A DNA stretch of 19,620 nucleotides from NCBI GenBank assembly GCA_035263725.1, contig DATFRC010000283.1:1-19620 (forward strand), given 5' to 3'. The stretch is from DASXRA01 sp035263725. Its GTDB lineage: Bacteria > Actinomycetota > Actinomycetes > Mycobacteriales > Jatrophihabitantaceae. The position numbers and the translations under genes were made by a program. A model generated the notes under the pieces. It saw only the letters and a list, made by a program, of their open reading frames with translations, had not been told where the DNA came from and did not search any database. Shown one piece after another: positions 1 through 8,104 of the stretch. How positions within the stretch are numbered: the first letter of the stretch is position 1; every line of letters starts with the position of its first letter.

Positions 1-449
1 CACAGCATGCGCGGCTCGCTACTCAGCACGCCGATCCAGGTGCTCGACCAGGCCAGCCACAGCTCACCGCGACGGCCGCGAACGCGATCACCCAGGTCGA
101 CCGCGCGGGTGCCGGGGAGCCCGGTGATGCTCAGCTCGGGCGCGCCGAGCACCCAGGAGTCGCCGTCACCGTTGTCGAACAGCTCCGCGACGAGTGCCAC
201 GGGCAGCAGCACCATCCCGAGAACCACCGCGGCGGCGCGGAGCCCGAGCCTGCCCATCCAGCGCAGTACCTGACGGCGGCGCGGCGTGCCGTCAGGGCGA
301 CGGCCCGGCACGTCATAGCTGACTATCTGGGGACCGAGATACAGCACGGCTGCGTATTCGCGCCAGGCACGCGCGCAATGCATCCGGACCGCCTCGCGTA
401 CCTCCTCGGATGCGGGCCGCCGGCGCCACCAGAACCCCAGCCGCAGCAA
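1..449 (-). CDS. Hypothetical single-pass membrane protein, 3' end outside window
   Basis: Product not recognised. An open frame runs leftward from a TTG at 449 and leaves the window with no stop, giving 149 visible codons. The start is supported by a GAGGAG Shine-Dalgarno at 460-455, five bases before the TTG; no better in-frame ATG was seen. The protein begins with a basic amphipathic stretch (LLRLGFWWRRRP) and a charged region, then shows one hydrophobic segment at about residues 72-91 (rich in Ala, Val and Leu), followed by a soluble part beginning ELFDNGDGDS. That suggests a membrane-anchored protein with a short cytoplasmic N-terminus. It is divergent from the SIMPL-domain gene across an 82-base gap. 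A search restricted to ATG starts would miss it. Confidence is good that it is coding, low for any function. Confidence 0.6.
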   Translation of the reverse strand, partial: MLRLGFWWRRRPASEEVREAVRMHCARAWREYAAVLYLGPQIVSYDVPGRRPDGTPRRRQVLRWMGRLGLRAAAVVLGMVLLPVALVAELFDNGDGDSWVLGAPELSITGLPGTRAVDLGDRVRGRRGELWLAWSSTWIGVLSSEPRML

Positions 450-489
450 GATATCTCCTCGAGAGGCGTACTGAGCGCTCGTCGCTGGC

Positions 490-495
490 AGATTA
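490..495 (-). promoter_or_regulatory. Candidate -10 element for the gene at 1-449
   Basis: Read leftward the hexamer is TAATCT, which fits the actinobacterial TANNNT -10 consensus and would start transcription near 483, about 34 bases before the TTG start. No convincing -35 is seen 17 bases upstream. Weak prediction. Confidence 0.25.
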
Positions 496-531
496 CCGGC
501 TTGGCATGCGCACGCAGGGAAGGATGGCGCC

Positions 532-1164
532 ATGACTCAGCTGCCGCAGGTCGCGGTCCACGCCAGCGCGCGCCGCGAGGTGGTGCCCGACTCGTTCGAG
601 GTCGTCGTTCGGGTGGCCTGCCGGAGCGCCGACGCCGACGCCGCAATGGCGGCGCTCACGACCGGGTTCGCGCGCGTCGAGGAGACGATCGACGCGCTGC
701 CGGCGCTGGACGTGGTAGCACGCCGCGGCGGGGTCTCCCAACGCTGGATCCCGTGGGAGCAGGACCCGGCCTGGCTTGCCAGCCGCAACGTCAGGCTGAC
801 CGGACGCGACGTCGAGCGCGCCGGTGACGTGATCGCGCCGTTCGCCGACCTGAGCGGCGCCGTCGACGGCCTGGAGCTGACCGGCCCGATCTGGCAGCTC
901 GACTCGGACCACCCGGTCAATGCGGAGCTGCAGGCCGAGGCGGTACGTGAGGCGCGCGCCCGGGCCCAGCGCTACGCGGCCGCACTCGGCGGCACGCTCG
1001 GTCCCCTGATCGAGCTCGCCGATCCGGCAATGGAACGCGGCCCGGTGCCCTTCGCTGCTCGCAGTGCCGGGCACGTCGAGGGATTCGAGACGATGGATTT
1101 CAGCCCGGTGCTGATCGAGGTACAAACCAGCGTCGACGGCCGGTGGGCGCTCGTCCTGCCGTGA
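532..1164 (+). CDS. SIMPL domain-containing protein (DUF541)
   Basis: The 210-residue product looks like one SIMPL (DUF541) domain. It opens with a beta-strand segment ending in PDSFEVVVRVACRS, has a central segment with VRLTGRDVERAGDVIAPFADL, and a helix rich in Ala, Arg and Glu (EAVREARARAQRYAAALGG) as in other SIMPL proteins. The family has no settled biochemical role; characterised members are often exported and linked to stress or signalling. No signal peptide is visible here, so a cytoplasmic location is inferred. The ATG is preceded by GGAAGGA with a spacer of about 7 bases. It is divergent from the membrane-protein gene on its left and tail-to-tail with deoA on its right, with 3 bases between the two stop codons. 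Family assignment moderately sure, role unknown. Confidence 0.75.
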   Translation: MTQLPQVAVHASARREVVPDSFEVVVRVACRSADADAAMAALTTGFARVEETIDALPALDVVARRGGVSQRWIPWEQDPAWLASRNVRLTGRDVERAGDVIAPFADLSGAVDGLELTGPIWQLDSDHPVNAELQAEAVREARARAQRYAAALGGTLGPLIELADPAMERGPVPFAARSAGHVEGFETMDFSPVLIEVQTSVDGRWALVLP

Positions 1165-1167
1165 GCC

Positions 1168-2445
1168 TCAGGCGACTCGTTCGATGACGAGTGGGCGTGG
1201 CGCCGGCGGGTCGCCGATGTCGTAGCCACCCTCGAGGGCCTCGAGCGCCCACCCGAACCGCGCCGGGTCGTCGCTGTGTAACTCGAGCAACGGCTGCCCG
1301 GCGCGCACCGGATCGCCCGGCTTCGCCAACATGACGACACCCGCCGCGGCGCTGACCGGATCCTCCTTGCGCGCCCGGCCCGCTCCGAGCCGCCACGCCG
1401 CGACCCCGACGCCGTACGCATCGAGCCGCGCCAGGGTGCCTGACGCCGGCGCCGCGACAACGTGCTTCTCCCGCGCTACCGGCAGCGACGCATCCGGGTC
1501 ACCACCCTGGGCGCTGATCATGCGCCGCCACACGTCCATCGCGGGCCCGTCCCGTAGTGCGTCGGCCGGATCGACGTCGGTGATGCCGGCGCCCGCGAGC
1601 ATCTCGCGGGCCAGCGCCAGCGTCAGATTCACGACGTCGGGCGGGCCGCCGCCGGCAAGTACCTCCACCGCCTCGGCCACCTCGAGCGCGTTGCCGGCAG
1701 TGCGCCCGAGCGGGGTGTGCATATCGGTAAGCAGAGCAAAGGTACGCACGCCGTGGGCAGTGCCCAGCGCGACCATTGTCTGCGCGAGCGCCCGCGCCGC
1801 GGGCACGTCCTTCATGAACGCACCCGAGCCGACCTTGACGTCCAGCACAAGTGACGACGCGCCCTCGGCGATCTTCTTGCTCATGATCGAGCTGGCGATC
1901 AGCGGGATCGACTCGACAGTGGCGGTGACGTCGCGCAGCGCGTAGAGCTTGCGGTCGGCGGGCGCGAGCTCGTCGCCGGCGGCGCACACCACGGCGCCGA
2001 CGTCGCGCAGCTGGCGCAGGAACTCGTCGTTCGTGATACGCGAACGCCAGCCAGGAATGGCTTCCAGCTTGTCGAGCGTCCCGCCGGTGTGGCCGAGGCC
2101 GCGGCCGGACAGCTGCGGCACCGCCGCCCCGCACGCTGCCACGAGCGGCGCGAGCGGCAAGGTGATCTTGTCGCCGACCCCGCCGGTCGAGTGCTTATCG
2201 GCGGTGGGCCGCGTGACGCTCGACAGGTCGAGCGTCGTGCCGGACGCGATCATGGCGGCCGTCCAGCGGGCCAGCTCGCCCGGCTGCATCCCGTTGAGCA
2301 GGATGGCCATCGCCAGCGCGGCCATCTGCTCCTCCGCGACCGTGCCGCGTGTGTAGGCGTCGATCACCCAGTCGATCTGCTCGTCCGGAATGCGGCCCCG
2401 GTCGCGCTTGGTCCGGATGACGTCAACCGCTGCAAACGACGTCAC
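1168..2445 (-). CDS. deoA: Thymidine / pyrimidine-nucleoside phosphorylase
   Basis: Catalyses phosphate-dependent cleavage of thymidine or deoxyuridine (possibly also uridine) to the base and a pentose-1-phosphate in the cytoplasm. The family signature is present: the phosphate-binding stretch KHSTGGVGDK at residues 84-93 and SGRGLGHTGGTLDKLE at 113-128. Length is 425 residues, normal for a bacterial enzyme. I use the GTG at 2445 (VTSFAAVDVI...) because it overlaps the cdd stop in a GTGA arrangement and because homologues begin at this point; an upstream in-frame extension to 2568 would lie inside cdd and looks non-coding. It is the last gene of the transporter operon and receives deoxyuridine/uridine from the cytidine deaminase upstream. 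Its stop lies 3 bases from that of the SIMPL gene on the other strand, leaving no room for a separate terminator. Whether it prefers thymidine or uridine cannot be told from the sequence. Confidence 0.95.
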   Translation of the reverse strand: MTSFAAVDVIRTKRDRGRIPDEQIDWVIDAYTRGTVAEEQMAALAMAILLNGMQPGELARWTAAMIASGTTLDLSSVTRPTADKHSTGGVGDKITLPLAPLVAACGAAVPQLSGRGLGHTGGTLDKLEAIPGWRSRITNDEFLRQLRDVGAVVCAAGDELAPADRKLYALRDVTATVESIPLIASSIMSKKIAEGASSLVLDVKVGSGAFMKDVPAARALAQTMVALGTAHGVRTFALLTDMHTPLGRTAGNALEVAEAVEVLAGGGPPDVVNLTLALAREMLAGAGITDVDPADALRDGPAMDVWRRMISAQGGDPDASLPVAREKHVVAAPASGTLARLDAYGVGVAAWRLGAGRARKEDPVSAAAGVVMLAKPGDPVRAGQPLLELHSDDPARFGWALEALEGGYDIGDPPAPRPLVIERVA

Positions 2446-2834
2446 GGCAGGTCTTCGCGGCTGAACGCCCGGGGCAGGATGTCGATCATCGGCACCGGCC
2501 CATCGGCGGTGTCGACGAGCAGGTCGGGTCCACCGTGCTCCCACAGCAGCTGCCGGCACCGCCCGCACGGCATCAGCACCTCACCGCGAAAGTCGACGCA
2601 GGCCAACGCAACGAGCCGGCCGCCACCGCTGGCGTGCAGCGCCGAGACCAGCCCGCACTCGGCGCAGAGCCCGAGCCCGTACGAGGCGTTCTCCACGTTG
2701 CACCCGACAACGACGCGTCCGTCGTCGACCTCGGCCGCCGCCCCGACCGGAAACTGCGAGTACGGCGCGTATGCGTTGCCCATCGCCTCAAGTGCGGCGC
2801 GGCGCAGCTTGGCCCAGTCGATGTCCAACGCCAT
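2442..2834 (-). CDS. cdd: Cytidine deaminase
   Basis: Hydrolytically deaminates cytidine and deoxycytidine to uridine and deoxyuridine. The 130-residue length is that of the small tetrameric class. Zinc-site motifs are intact: CAE at 57-59 (Cys ligand and catalytic Glu) and PCGRC at 89-93 (two Cys ligands). The NVEN sequence at 46-49 is the usual nucleoside-binding segment, and FPVGAAA near residue 28 is also typical. Start ATG at 2834, preceded by a moderate AGGTAGG. It sits 18 bases after the P450 stop, and its own TGA overlaps the GTG of deoA, so the two are probably translationally coupled. The pair feeds pyrimidine salvage from nucleosides brought in by the ABC transporter of the same operon. 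Confidence 0.95.
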   Translation of the reverse strand: MALDIDWAKLRRAALEAMGNAYAPYSQFPVGAAAEVDDGRVVVGCNVENASYGLGLCAECGLVSALHASGGGRLVALACVDFRGEVLMPCGRCRQLLWEHGGPDLLVDTADGPVPMIDILPRAFSREDLP

Positions 2835-2852
2835 GCGTGCCTACCTATCGTC

Positions 2853-4052
2853 CTAGATCGTCACCGGCAACGAGCGCACACCGCGGATGACGAACTCCGG
2901 GCGACGCGGTGGTGCTGCGTAGAGGGCGAGCCGCGGGAACCGCGCGAGCAGTGTTCGAAGCGATGCCTGCAACTCCACGCGCGCCAGCGGAGCACCCACG
3001 CAGAAATGTATCCCGGCGCCGAATCCGATGTGTGGGTTCGGGTCCCTGCGGACATCGAAGCGGTCCGGCTCGGCGAACACGGCAGGGTCGCGATTCGCCG
3101 CGCCGAGGAGCGCCGCGATCTTCTGGCCTTTCTCGACGACGACGTCGCCGACCGCCGTGTCGGCCAGGGCGGTGCGCTCGAAGAGTTGCAACGGCGAGTC
3201 GTAGCGGATGAGCTCTTCGACGGCGGACGGGACCAGCGCCTCGTCGGAGCGCAGGTCAGCAAGCTGGTCCGGATGCGTGAGCAGCGCCGATACGCCGTTG
3301 CCGACGACGTTCACGCTCGCTTCGTGGCCGGCGTTGAGCAGCAACGTGCCTGTCGTGATCAGCTCGTCCTCGGTCAGCCGCGCGCCGTCACTGTCGACCT
3401 CGGCGATCAGCGACGAGATCAGATCGTCGCCCGGGGCGCGCCGGCGCTCTGTAACGAGGGCGCGCAAATATTCGACGAACTCCGCCGAGGCCCGCTCGGC
3501 GGCGCTGCGCTGCGCGTCTGATACCTCGTACTCGTACATCTTCACGATGGCGTTCGACCACGGACGCAGCAGTCGGCGGTCAGGCGGCGGGATGCCGAGC
3601 AGCTCGGCGATCACCTCGACGGGGAGCGGCTCGGCGTACTCGGCGATGAGGTCGACCACACCGCCGTCCGAGCCCGCGTCGGCCACCCGATCGGCCAGCC
3701 GATCGGCCAGCTCGGCCACCCGCGGCCGCAGCCGTTCCACGTGGCCGCGTGCGAACGCGCCCGCGATGAGCCGGCGCAGCCTCGTGTGCACCGGGGGTTC
3801 GTTCTCGAGCAGCGAGTTCACGTGGATCAGTCGGAACGCCGGCATCGGCACGTCCGGCCAACGCGGCACCCAGACCCGCCCGAGCGTGCGGGTGCGCAGC
3901 ACTGTGCTGGCGGTCGCATGCGTGAAGGTGAGCCACATCCCCAGGCCGTCGTGCCACTGCACCGGAGCTTGCGCTCGAGCAGCCGCGAAGTGCGGATAGG
4001 GGTCGGCCACCACTTGCGGTGACGTGACTTGGAGCGACGTCACCGCCGTCAT
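2853..4052 (-). CDS. Cytochrome P450, bacterial class I type, in nucleoside uptake operon
   Basis: Soluble haem monooxygenase of 399 residues. Visible motifs, numbered from the ATG at 4052: helix-C segment HTRLRRL at 89-95, I-helix AGHEAS at 241-246, ExxR (E280, R283), and haem-binding FGAGIHFCVG at 344-353 with the proximal Cys at 351. In the I-helix the usual Thr of the AGxxT motif is Ala245, followed by Ser; CYP107A1 (EryF) also has AGFEAS, where substrate helps proton delivery. I chose 4052 over the in-frame GTG at 4073 because the ATG overlaps the permease TGA (ATGA) and an AAGGG lies upstream. No ferredoxin or reductase gene is adjacent, so redox partners must be elsewhere. Its place between the permease and cdd suggests a substrate related to imported nucleosides. 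The CYP family cannot be assigned by eye. Confidence 0.93.
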   Translation of the reverse strand: MTAVTSLQVTSPQVVADPYPHFAAARAQAPVQWHDGLGMWLTFTHATASTVLRTRTLGRVWVPRWPDVPMPAFRLIHVNSLLENEPPVHTRLRRLIAGAFARGHVERLRPRVAELADRLADRVADAGSDGGVVDLIAEYAEPLPVEVIAELLGIPPPDRRLLRPWSNAIVKMYEYEVSDAQRSAAERASAEFVEYLRALVTERRRAPGDDLISSLIAEVDSDGARLTEDELITTGTLLLNAGHEASVNVVGNGVSALLTHPDQLADLRSDEALVPSAVEELIRYDSPLQLFERTALADTAVGDVVVEKGQKIAALLGAANRDPAVFAEPDRFDVRRDPNPHIGFGAGIHFCVGAPLARVELQASLRTLLARFPRLALYAAPPRRPEFVIRGVRSLPVTI

Positions 4053-5320
4053 GCGCCCTGGCCCTTGCGCCACGGGATACCGTCCGCGGCGGGCGGGCGT
4101 AGTCGCTGAGTCGCGAGCGCAAGGACCAGCAGGGTGATGATCTGCGGGGTGTAGGTGACCAGCTCGATCGGGACGTCCTTGGTCAGCAGGTACCAGATGA
4201 ACACGAGTATCGCGATCACCACGGCCAGCGACCCGGTGGCCAGCCGGCGGCGCCAGAGGGCGTACAGGCCCACGAGAAGCACGATGATCGCGACAAGCAG
4301 CAGCAACGCGTGCACGGACTTGGCCCCACCCCGCGACTGCACGGCGTCGGTGTAGCCGAACAGCCCGGCGCCCGCGACGAGCCCACCGGGGCGCCAGTTG
4401 CCGAAGATCATCGCCGCCAGTCCGATGAAGCCGCGCCCGCCGGTCTGCCCCTCCCGGTAGATCCCGGCAAAGTCGGCGAGGAACGCGCCCCCCAGTCCGG
4501 CGAGGATGCCGGACACGATCACAGCCACGTACTTTCTCGAGTACACGCCGACGCCGAGCGTCTCGGCCGCGGTCGGGTTCTCACCGCAGGAGCGCAACTG
4601 TAGCCCGAAGGCTGTACGCCACAGCAGGAACCAGGTCAGCGGGAACAGCAGCGCCATCACAATCGTGAACGGCGTCAGCGTCGTCACGAGGCCGCGCAGC
4701 AGGCCCGCGATGTCCGAGATCAGGAACCAGTGATGGTTCTCGATCCTGCCGAAGAACGAGTCGAGTGCGGGTACGCGCAGCTGGGTGAACTGCGGGATGG
4801 ACGGTGACTGCGTCGGCCCACCACCCGGCTGCCCGGTGAAGAAGACGCCGGCCAGGTAGCGCGCGAGCCCCGTCGCGAGGATGGTGATCGCCACGCCGGA
4901 GACGATCTGGTCGACGCCGAAAGTCACCGTGGCCACCGCATGGACGATCCCGCCGATGAATCCGCCCACGATGCCGCCGACCACGCCCATCCACGGGCTG
5001 TGTGTGAAGTACGCGAAGTCGGCGCCGAAGAACGTGCCGAGGATCATCATGCCCTCGAGGCCGATGTTGACCACTCCGGACCGCTCCGACCACAGGCCGC
5101 CGAGACCGGCGAGCGCGATCGGCATGCCCAATGCGATCGTCGCCCCGAGCGTGCCGGTCGAGGTGATGTCGTTCGCGTTGGTGATGACGCGAACGAGCGA
5201 GAGCAGCACCAGGCCGGCGAGGGCGGCAAGCCACAGCTGTCGGCCGCGCAGCCGCCGAGCCGGCTTCACCCGGTCGAGGCGGACTGTCTCGGTCGGCGCG
5301 CTCGTGTCCTGGACGGTCAC
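4049..5320 (-). CDS. ABC transporter permease, nucleoside uptake type (NupQ-like)
   Basis: Second transmembrane subunit of the importer, 423 residues, of the BPD_transp_2 (branched-chain amino acid / ribose / nucleoside) permease family. After a short charged N-terminus it has about nine or ten hydrophobic segments. The stretch ERSGVVNIGLEGMMILGTFFG near residues 79-100 is diagnostic of this subgroup, and CGENPTAAETLGV (about 235-247) is the conserved cytoplasmic coupling region. Start is a GTG overlapping the TGA of the NupP-like gene (GTGA), and its own stop overlaps the P450 start (ATGA), so three proteins are made in tight coupling. It should pair with the NupP-like permease as a heterodimer bound by the ATPase. 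Substrate assignment to nucleosides rests on family resemblance plus the cdd and deoA neighbours. Confidence 0.9.
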   Translation of the reverse strand: MTVQDTSAPTETVRLDRVKPARRLRGRQLWLAALAGLVLLSLVRVITNANDITSTGTLGATIALGMPIALAGLGGLWSERSGVVNIGLEGMMILGTFFGADFAYFTHSPWMGVVGGIVGGFIGGIVHAVATVTFGVDQIVSGVAITILATGLARYLAGVFFTGQPGGGPTQSPSIPQFTQLRVPALDSFFGRIENHHWFLISDIAGLLRGLVTTLTPFTIVMALLFPLTWFLLWRTAFGLQLRSCGENPTAAETLGVGVYSRKYVAVIVSGILAGLGGAFLADFAGIYREGQTGGRGFIGLAAMIFGNWRPGGLVAGAGLFGYTDAVQSRGGAKSVHALLLLVAIIVLLVGLYALWRRRLATGSLAVVIAILVFIWYLLTKDVPIELVTYTPQIITLLVLALATQRLRPPAADGIPWRKGQGA

Positions 5321-6429
5321 GCCGGGGCTCCTTCCATCCCGGGCGCCGGCGCGGCCAGTGCCCGTCCGACACGGCGTTGCTGGCGCGCAAGCGCGGCACG
5401 CCGTACCAGCTCGTAGGCGATGACGACGGAGAGCACCACCACACCCTGGGTGATCTGCACGATCTCCTTGGGGATGTTGTTGATGTCAAGGATCTGCGCC
5501 GACTGGTCGAGGAACGCCCATAGCACCGCGGCGAACGCGATGCCGACCGGATTGTTCCGGCCGAGCAGCGCGATCGCGATACCTGTAAAGCCCAGCCCGG
5601 TCTGGAACGTGATCGAGGAGTACGAGTGCGAGTCGCCCAGCAGGGCCGGCATGCCGACCAGGCCGGCCATCGCACCCGACAGCAGCAGCGTGATCACGAT
5701 CATCTTCTTGACGCTCACACCGCTCGTCTGTGCCGCCGAGCTCGACCGGCCGGTTGCGCGCAGGTCGAACCCGAACCGCGTGTGGTTGACGACGATGTGG
5801 AACAGCACGCCCATACCAATCGCGAGGAAGATCAGGCCGTACACCTTGGTGCCGGCCGACGAGATGAGGTTGACCCCAGGCACCTGGCCGGACTTCGGGA
5901 TCGGCTCGGTCGTGATGTCGTTCGCGCCGGAGCGGTGACCGAGGATCGTGGGACGCATCAGGTACGCGATCAGCCCGGTGGCGATGAAGTTGAGCATGAT
6001 CGAAGAGATGACCTCGCTGACGCCGCGGGTCACCTTCAGTACCGCCACGAGTCCGGCCCACGATGCGCCGACCAGCATCGCGACGACGATGATGGCGATC
6101 TGATGCAGGCCGTTCGGAAGGGCCACGGCCCCTCCGAAGGCGCCGGCGAGCATCGCCGCAAGCCGGTACTGGCCGTCGACGCCGATGTTGAACAGGTTCA
6201 TCCGAAAGCCGATGGCCACCGCGAGAGCGGAGAGGTAATACACCGTCGCCGAGTTGAGGATCGTGACCTCGCTGGACGGCTGCGTGCCGTAGTGCCACAT
6301 CTGCGAGATCACGAAGGACGGGCTGTCGCCGCGCAGCCACAGGATGAGCGACGTGACGGCGCCGGCGAATAGGGCCGCAAGCAGCGCCGCGACGATGTTC
6401 AGCGCCAGCCGGTTGAGGCGATCCCTCAT
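5317..6429 (-). CDS. ABC transporter permease, nucleoside uptake type (NupP-like)
   Basis: First transmembrane subunit of the importer, 370 residues from the ATG at 6429. The N-terminus MRDRLNRLALNIVAALLAAL leads into the first membrane helix. GFRMNLFNIGVDGQYRLAAM (about residues 74-93) is the sequence typical of NupP/YufP-type permeases, and RATGRSSSAAQTSGVSVKK (about 223-241) is the cytoplasmic loop that contacts the ATPase. The frame is open back to a TTG at 6453, but the ATG at 6429 is preferred: it overlaps the stop of a 12-codon minigene, and homologues begin about there. No good Shine-Dalgarno stands directly before 6429, so translation probably depends on ribosomes finishing the minigene. 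Its TGA overlaps the GTG of the next permease. Confidence 0.9.
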   Translation of the reverse strand: MRDRLNRLALNIVAALLAALFAGAVTSLILWLRGDSPSFVISQMWHYGTQPSSEVTILNSATVYYLSALAVAIGFRMNLFNIGVDGQYRLAAMLAGAFGGAVALPNGLHQIAIIVVAMLVGASWAGLVAVLKVTRGVSEVISSIMLNFIATGLIAYLMRPTILGHRSGANDITTEPIPKSGQVPGVNLISSAGTKVYGLIFLAIGMGVLFHIVVNHTRFGFDLRATGRSSSAAQTSGVSVKKMIVITLLLSGAMAGLVGMPALLGDSHSYSSITFQTGLGFTGIAIALLGRNNPVGIAFAAVLWAFLDQSAQILDINNIPKEIVQITQGVVVLSVVIAYELVRRAALARQQRRVGRALAAPAPGMEGAPA

Positions 6430-6464
6430 GATCGGACCCGATTCGCTCCGCAAGCGTCGCTCAT
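6426..6464 (-). CDS. Putative 12-codon coupling minigene
   Basis: Read leftward, an ATG at 6464-6462 overlaps the ATPase stop (ATGA) and opens a 12-codon frame, MSDACGANRVRS, that ends in TGA at 6428-6426, itself overlapping the permease ATG at 6429-6427 (a second ATGA). A strong GAGGAGAAGG (6478-6469) stands at ideal distance from the minigene ATG but too far from either permease start. The simplest reading is that ribosomes load here, translate 12 codons, stop and re-initiate on the permease. The peptide itself probably has no function. It could instead be a relic of a longer permease N-terminus after a frameshift. Confidence 0.45.
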   Translation of the reverse strand: MSDACGANRVRS

Positions 6465-8104
6465 GACGCCTTCTCCTCTGCTGCGGCTGCGCCGGTCATC
6501 GCCGCGCCGAGCTGCTCCGGCGTGACGGTGCGCGGGTCGACCTCCCCGACGAGCCGTCCGCGCAGGATCACGCGGAGCGTGTCGGACATACCGATCAGCT
6601 CGTCGAGATCCGCGGAGATCAGCAGTACGGCGAGGCCCGCGGCACGGGCATTGCGCAGGTGGTCCCAGATCGCTGCCTGTGCGCCCACGTCGACGCCGCG
6701 CGTCGGGTGCGAGGCAATCAGCAGGCTCGGGGCACCGCTCATCTCGCGGCCGACGATGAACTTCTGTTGATTGCCCCCGGAGAGCGACGCGGCCTCGACG
6801 TCGACTCCCGGCGTGCGCACGTCGAACTCGGCGACGAGCCGGCGGGTGTCCTTTTTGGCGCCGGCTCCGTCGATCCAGAATCCCCGGACGTTCGGCCGCT
6901 GCGTCTGGTGGCCGAGAATCCTGTTCTCCCAGAGCGGGGCCTCGAGCAGCAGGCCGTTGCGCTGCCGATCCTCAGGTATGTAGGCCATGCCGCGCTCGCG
7001 GCGCTGACGGGTCTGCCAGCGCGAGATGTCGCGGTCGCCGAGCAGCACCCGGCCAGACTCAGCCGCGCGCAGGCCCATGATCGCCTCGACCAGCTCGGCC
7101 TGCCCGTTGCCTTCGACCCCGGCGAGCCCGACGATCTCACCCTTGTGGATCACAAAGCTGACGTCGTCGACCACGGCGCGACCGTCCTGTGACCGGACCG
7201 TCAGGTCCTCGACGGTGAGCTCTGCGATATCGGTGACGGTCGATTCGCGCAGTTCCGGGACCGGCAGCTCACTGCCGACCATCAACTCGGCGAGCTGGTG
7301 CGCGGTGACCTCTTTGGGAAGCACGGTACGAACCGTCGTGCCACGGCGGATCACCGTGATCTCGTCGGCGACGGCCAGGACCTCGTCCAGCTTGTGCGAG
7401 ATGAACAACACCGTGAGACCCTCCGACTTGAGCTCACGGAGGTTCGCGAACAGCTCGTCCACTTCCTGCGGCACGAGCACCGCGGTGGGCTCGTCCAGGA
7501 TCAGGATGCGGGCGCCACGGTAGAGAACCTTGCAGATCTCGACGCGTTGCCGGGCCCCCACGCCGAGGGTCTCGACGAGCTCGTTCGGGTCGATGTCGAG
7601 GCCGTAGGCCGCGGAGATCTCGTTGATCTTCGCGCGTGCGGTACGGACGTCGAGCACGCCGGCGTGCGTCGGCTCGCTGCCCAGCACGATGTTCTCGAGG
7701 ACGGTGAGATTGTCGGCGAGCATGAAGTGTTGGTGAACCATGCCGATTCCGGCGGCGATCGCGTCGGCCGGCGATGAGAAGCTCACCTGCTTGCCGTTGA
7801 CGACGATGGTCCCCTCGTCCGGCTTGTGCATGCCGTACAAGGTCTTCATCAGTGTCGACTTGCCGGCACCGTTCTCTCCGACGATGGCGTGTACGTGCCC
7901 GCGTTGGACGACGATGTCGATGTCATGGTTTGCCACCACGCCGGGGAAGCGCTTCGTGATGCCGTGCAACTCGACCGCAGGCACGGCGTCTGCGGGCCCG
8001 GACGCGGCGGGCTGTTCTGCAGCAGCGATGGCACACGCTCCTGGTACAGCGGACGACGGGAAACGCTCTAATAGACGTGGCCCGGAGAGCACGGTATACC
8101 GCAC
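6461..8104 (-). CDS. ABC transporter ATP-binding protein with two nucleotide-binding domains (NupO-like)
   Basis: Energises the nucleoside importer. Residue numbers run from the GTG at 8104. Domain 1 has Walker A GENGAGKST (76-84), Q-loop Gln125, signature LGVGARQ (180-186), Walker B LILDEP (201-206) and switch His237. Domain 2 has the degenerate Walker A-like GVEGNGQAE (329-337), signature LSGGNQQK (441-448) and a degenerate Walker B ending ASHPTRGVD, lacking the catalytic Glu. One weakened site is normal for this RbsA/NupO-type family. The start is unresolved. GTGs at 8104 and 8092 both fall in a strong hairpin (8081-8112). The best in-frame Shine-Dalgarno, AGGAG at 8042-8038, faces an ATC codon at 8029-8027. 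The next GTG (7984) has no clear site but begins where homologues start (VPAVELHGITKRF). Coordinates give the maximal open frame. The stop overlaps the minigene start. Confidence 0.9.
   Translation of the reverse strand: MRYTVLSGPRLLERFPSSAVPGACAIAAAEQPAASGPADAVPAVELHGITKRFPGVVANHDIDIVVQRGHVHAIVGENGAGKSTLMKTLYGMHKPDEGTIVVNGKQVSFSSPADAIAAGIGMVHQHFMLADNLTVLENIVLGSEPTHAGVLDVRTARAKINEISAAYGLDIDPNELVETLGVGARQRVEICKVLYRGARILILDEPTAVLVPQEVDELFANLRELKSEGLTVLFISHKLDEVLAVADEITVIRRGTTVRTVLPKEVTAHQLAELMVGSELPVPELRESTVTDIAELTVEDLTVRSQDGRAVVDDVSFVIHKGEIVGLAGVEGNGQAELVEAIMGLRAAESGRVLLGDRDISRWQTRQRRERGMAYIPEDRQRNGLLLEAPLWENRILGHQTQRPNVRGFWIDGAGAKKDTRRLVAEFDVRTPGVDVEAASLSGGNQQKFIVGREMSGAPSLLIASHPTRGVDVGAQAAIWDHLRNARAAGLAVLLISADLDELIGMSDTLRVILRGRLVGEVDPRTVTPEQLGAAMTGAAAAEEKAS

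Noticed and set aside
461..540. Second ABC nucleotide site or regulatory RNA near the left divergent region
   Set aside because: Only 82 bases separate the two starts, and no stable conserved-looking structure was seen beyond ribosome sites and a possible -10.
2446..2568. Upstream extension of deoA to 2568
   Set aside because: It lies wholly within cdd, has Arg/Pro-rich shadow composition, and the GTG at 2445 overlapping the cdd stop is a far better start.
2853..4052. P450 as a recent horizontal insertion
   Set aside because: It shows the same GC-rich codon pattern by eye, precise stop/start overlap and no flanking repeats or mobile genes; composition was not computed.
7190..8104. Degenerate second nucleotide-binding domain of the ATPase as a sign of pseudogenisation
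   Set aside because: One weakened ATP site is normal in RbsA/NupO-type fused ATPases, and the frame is intact.
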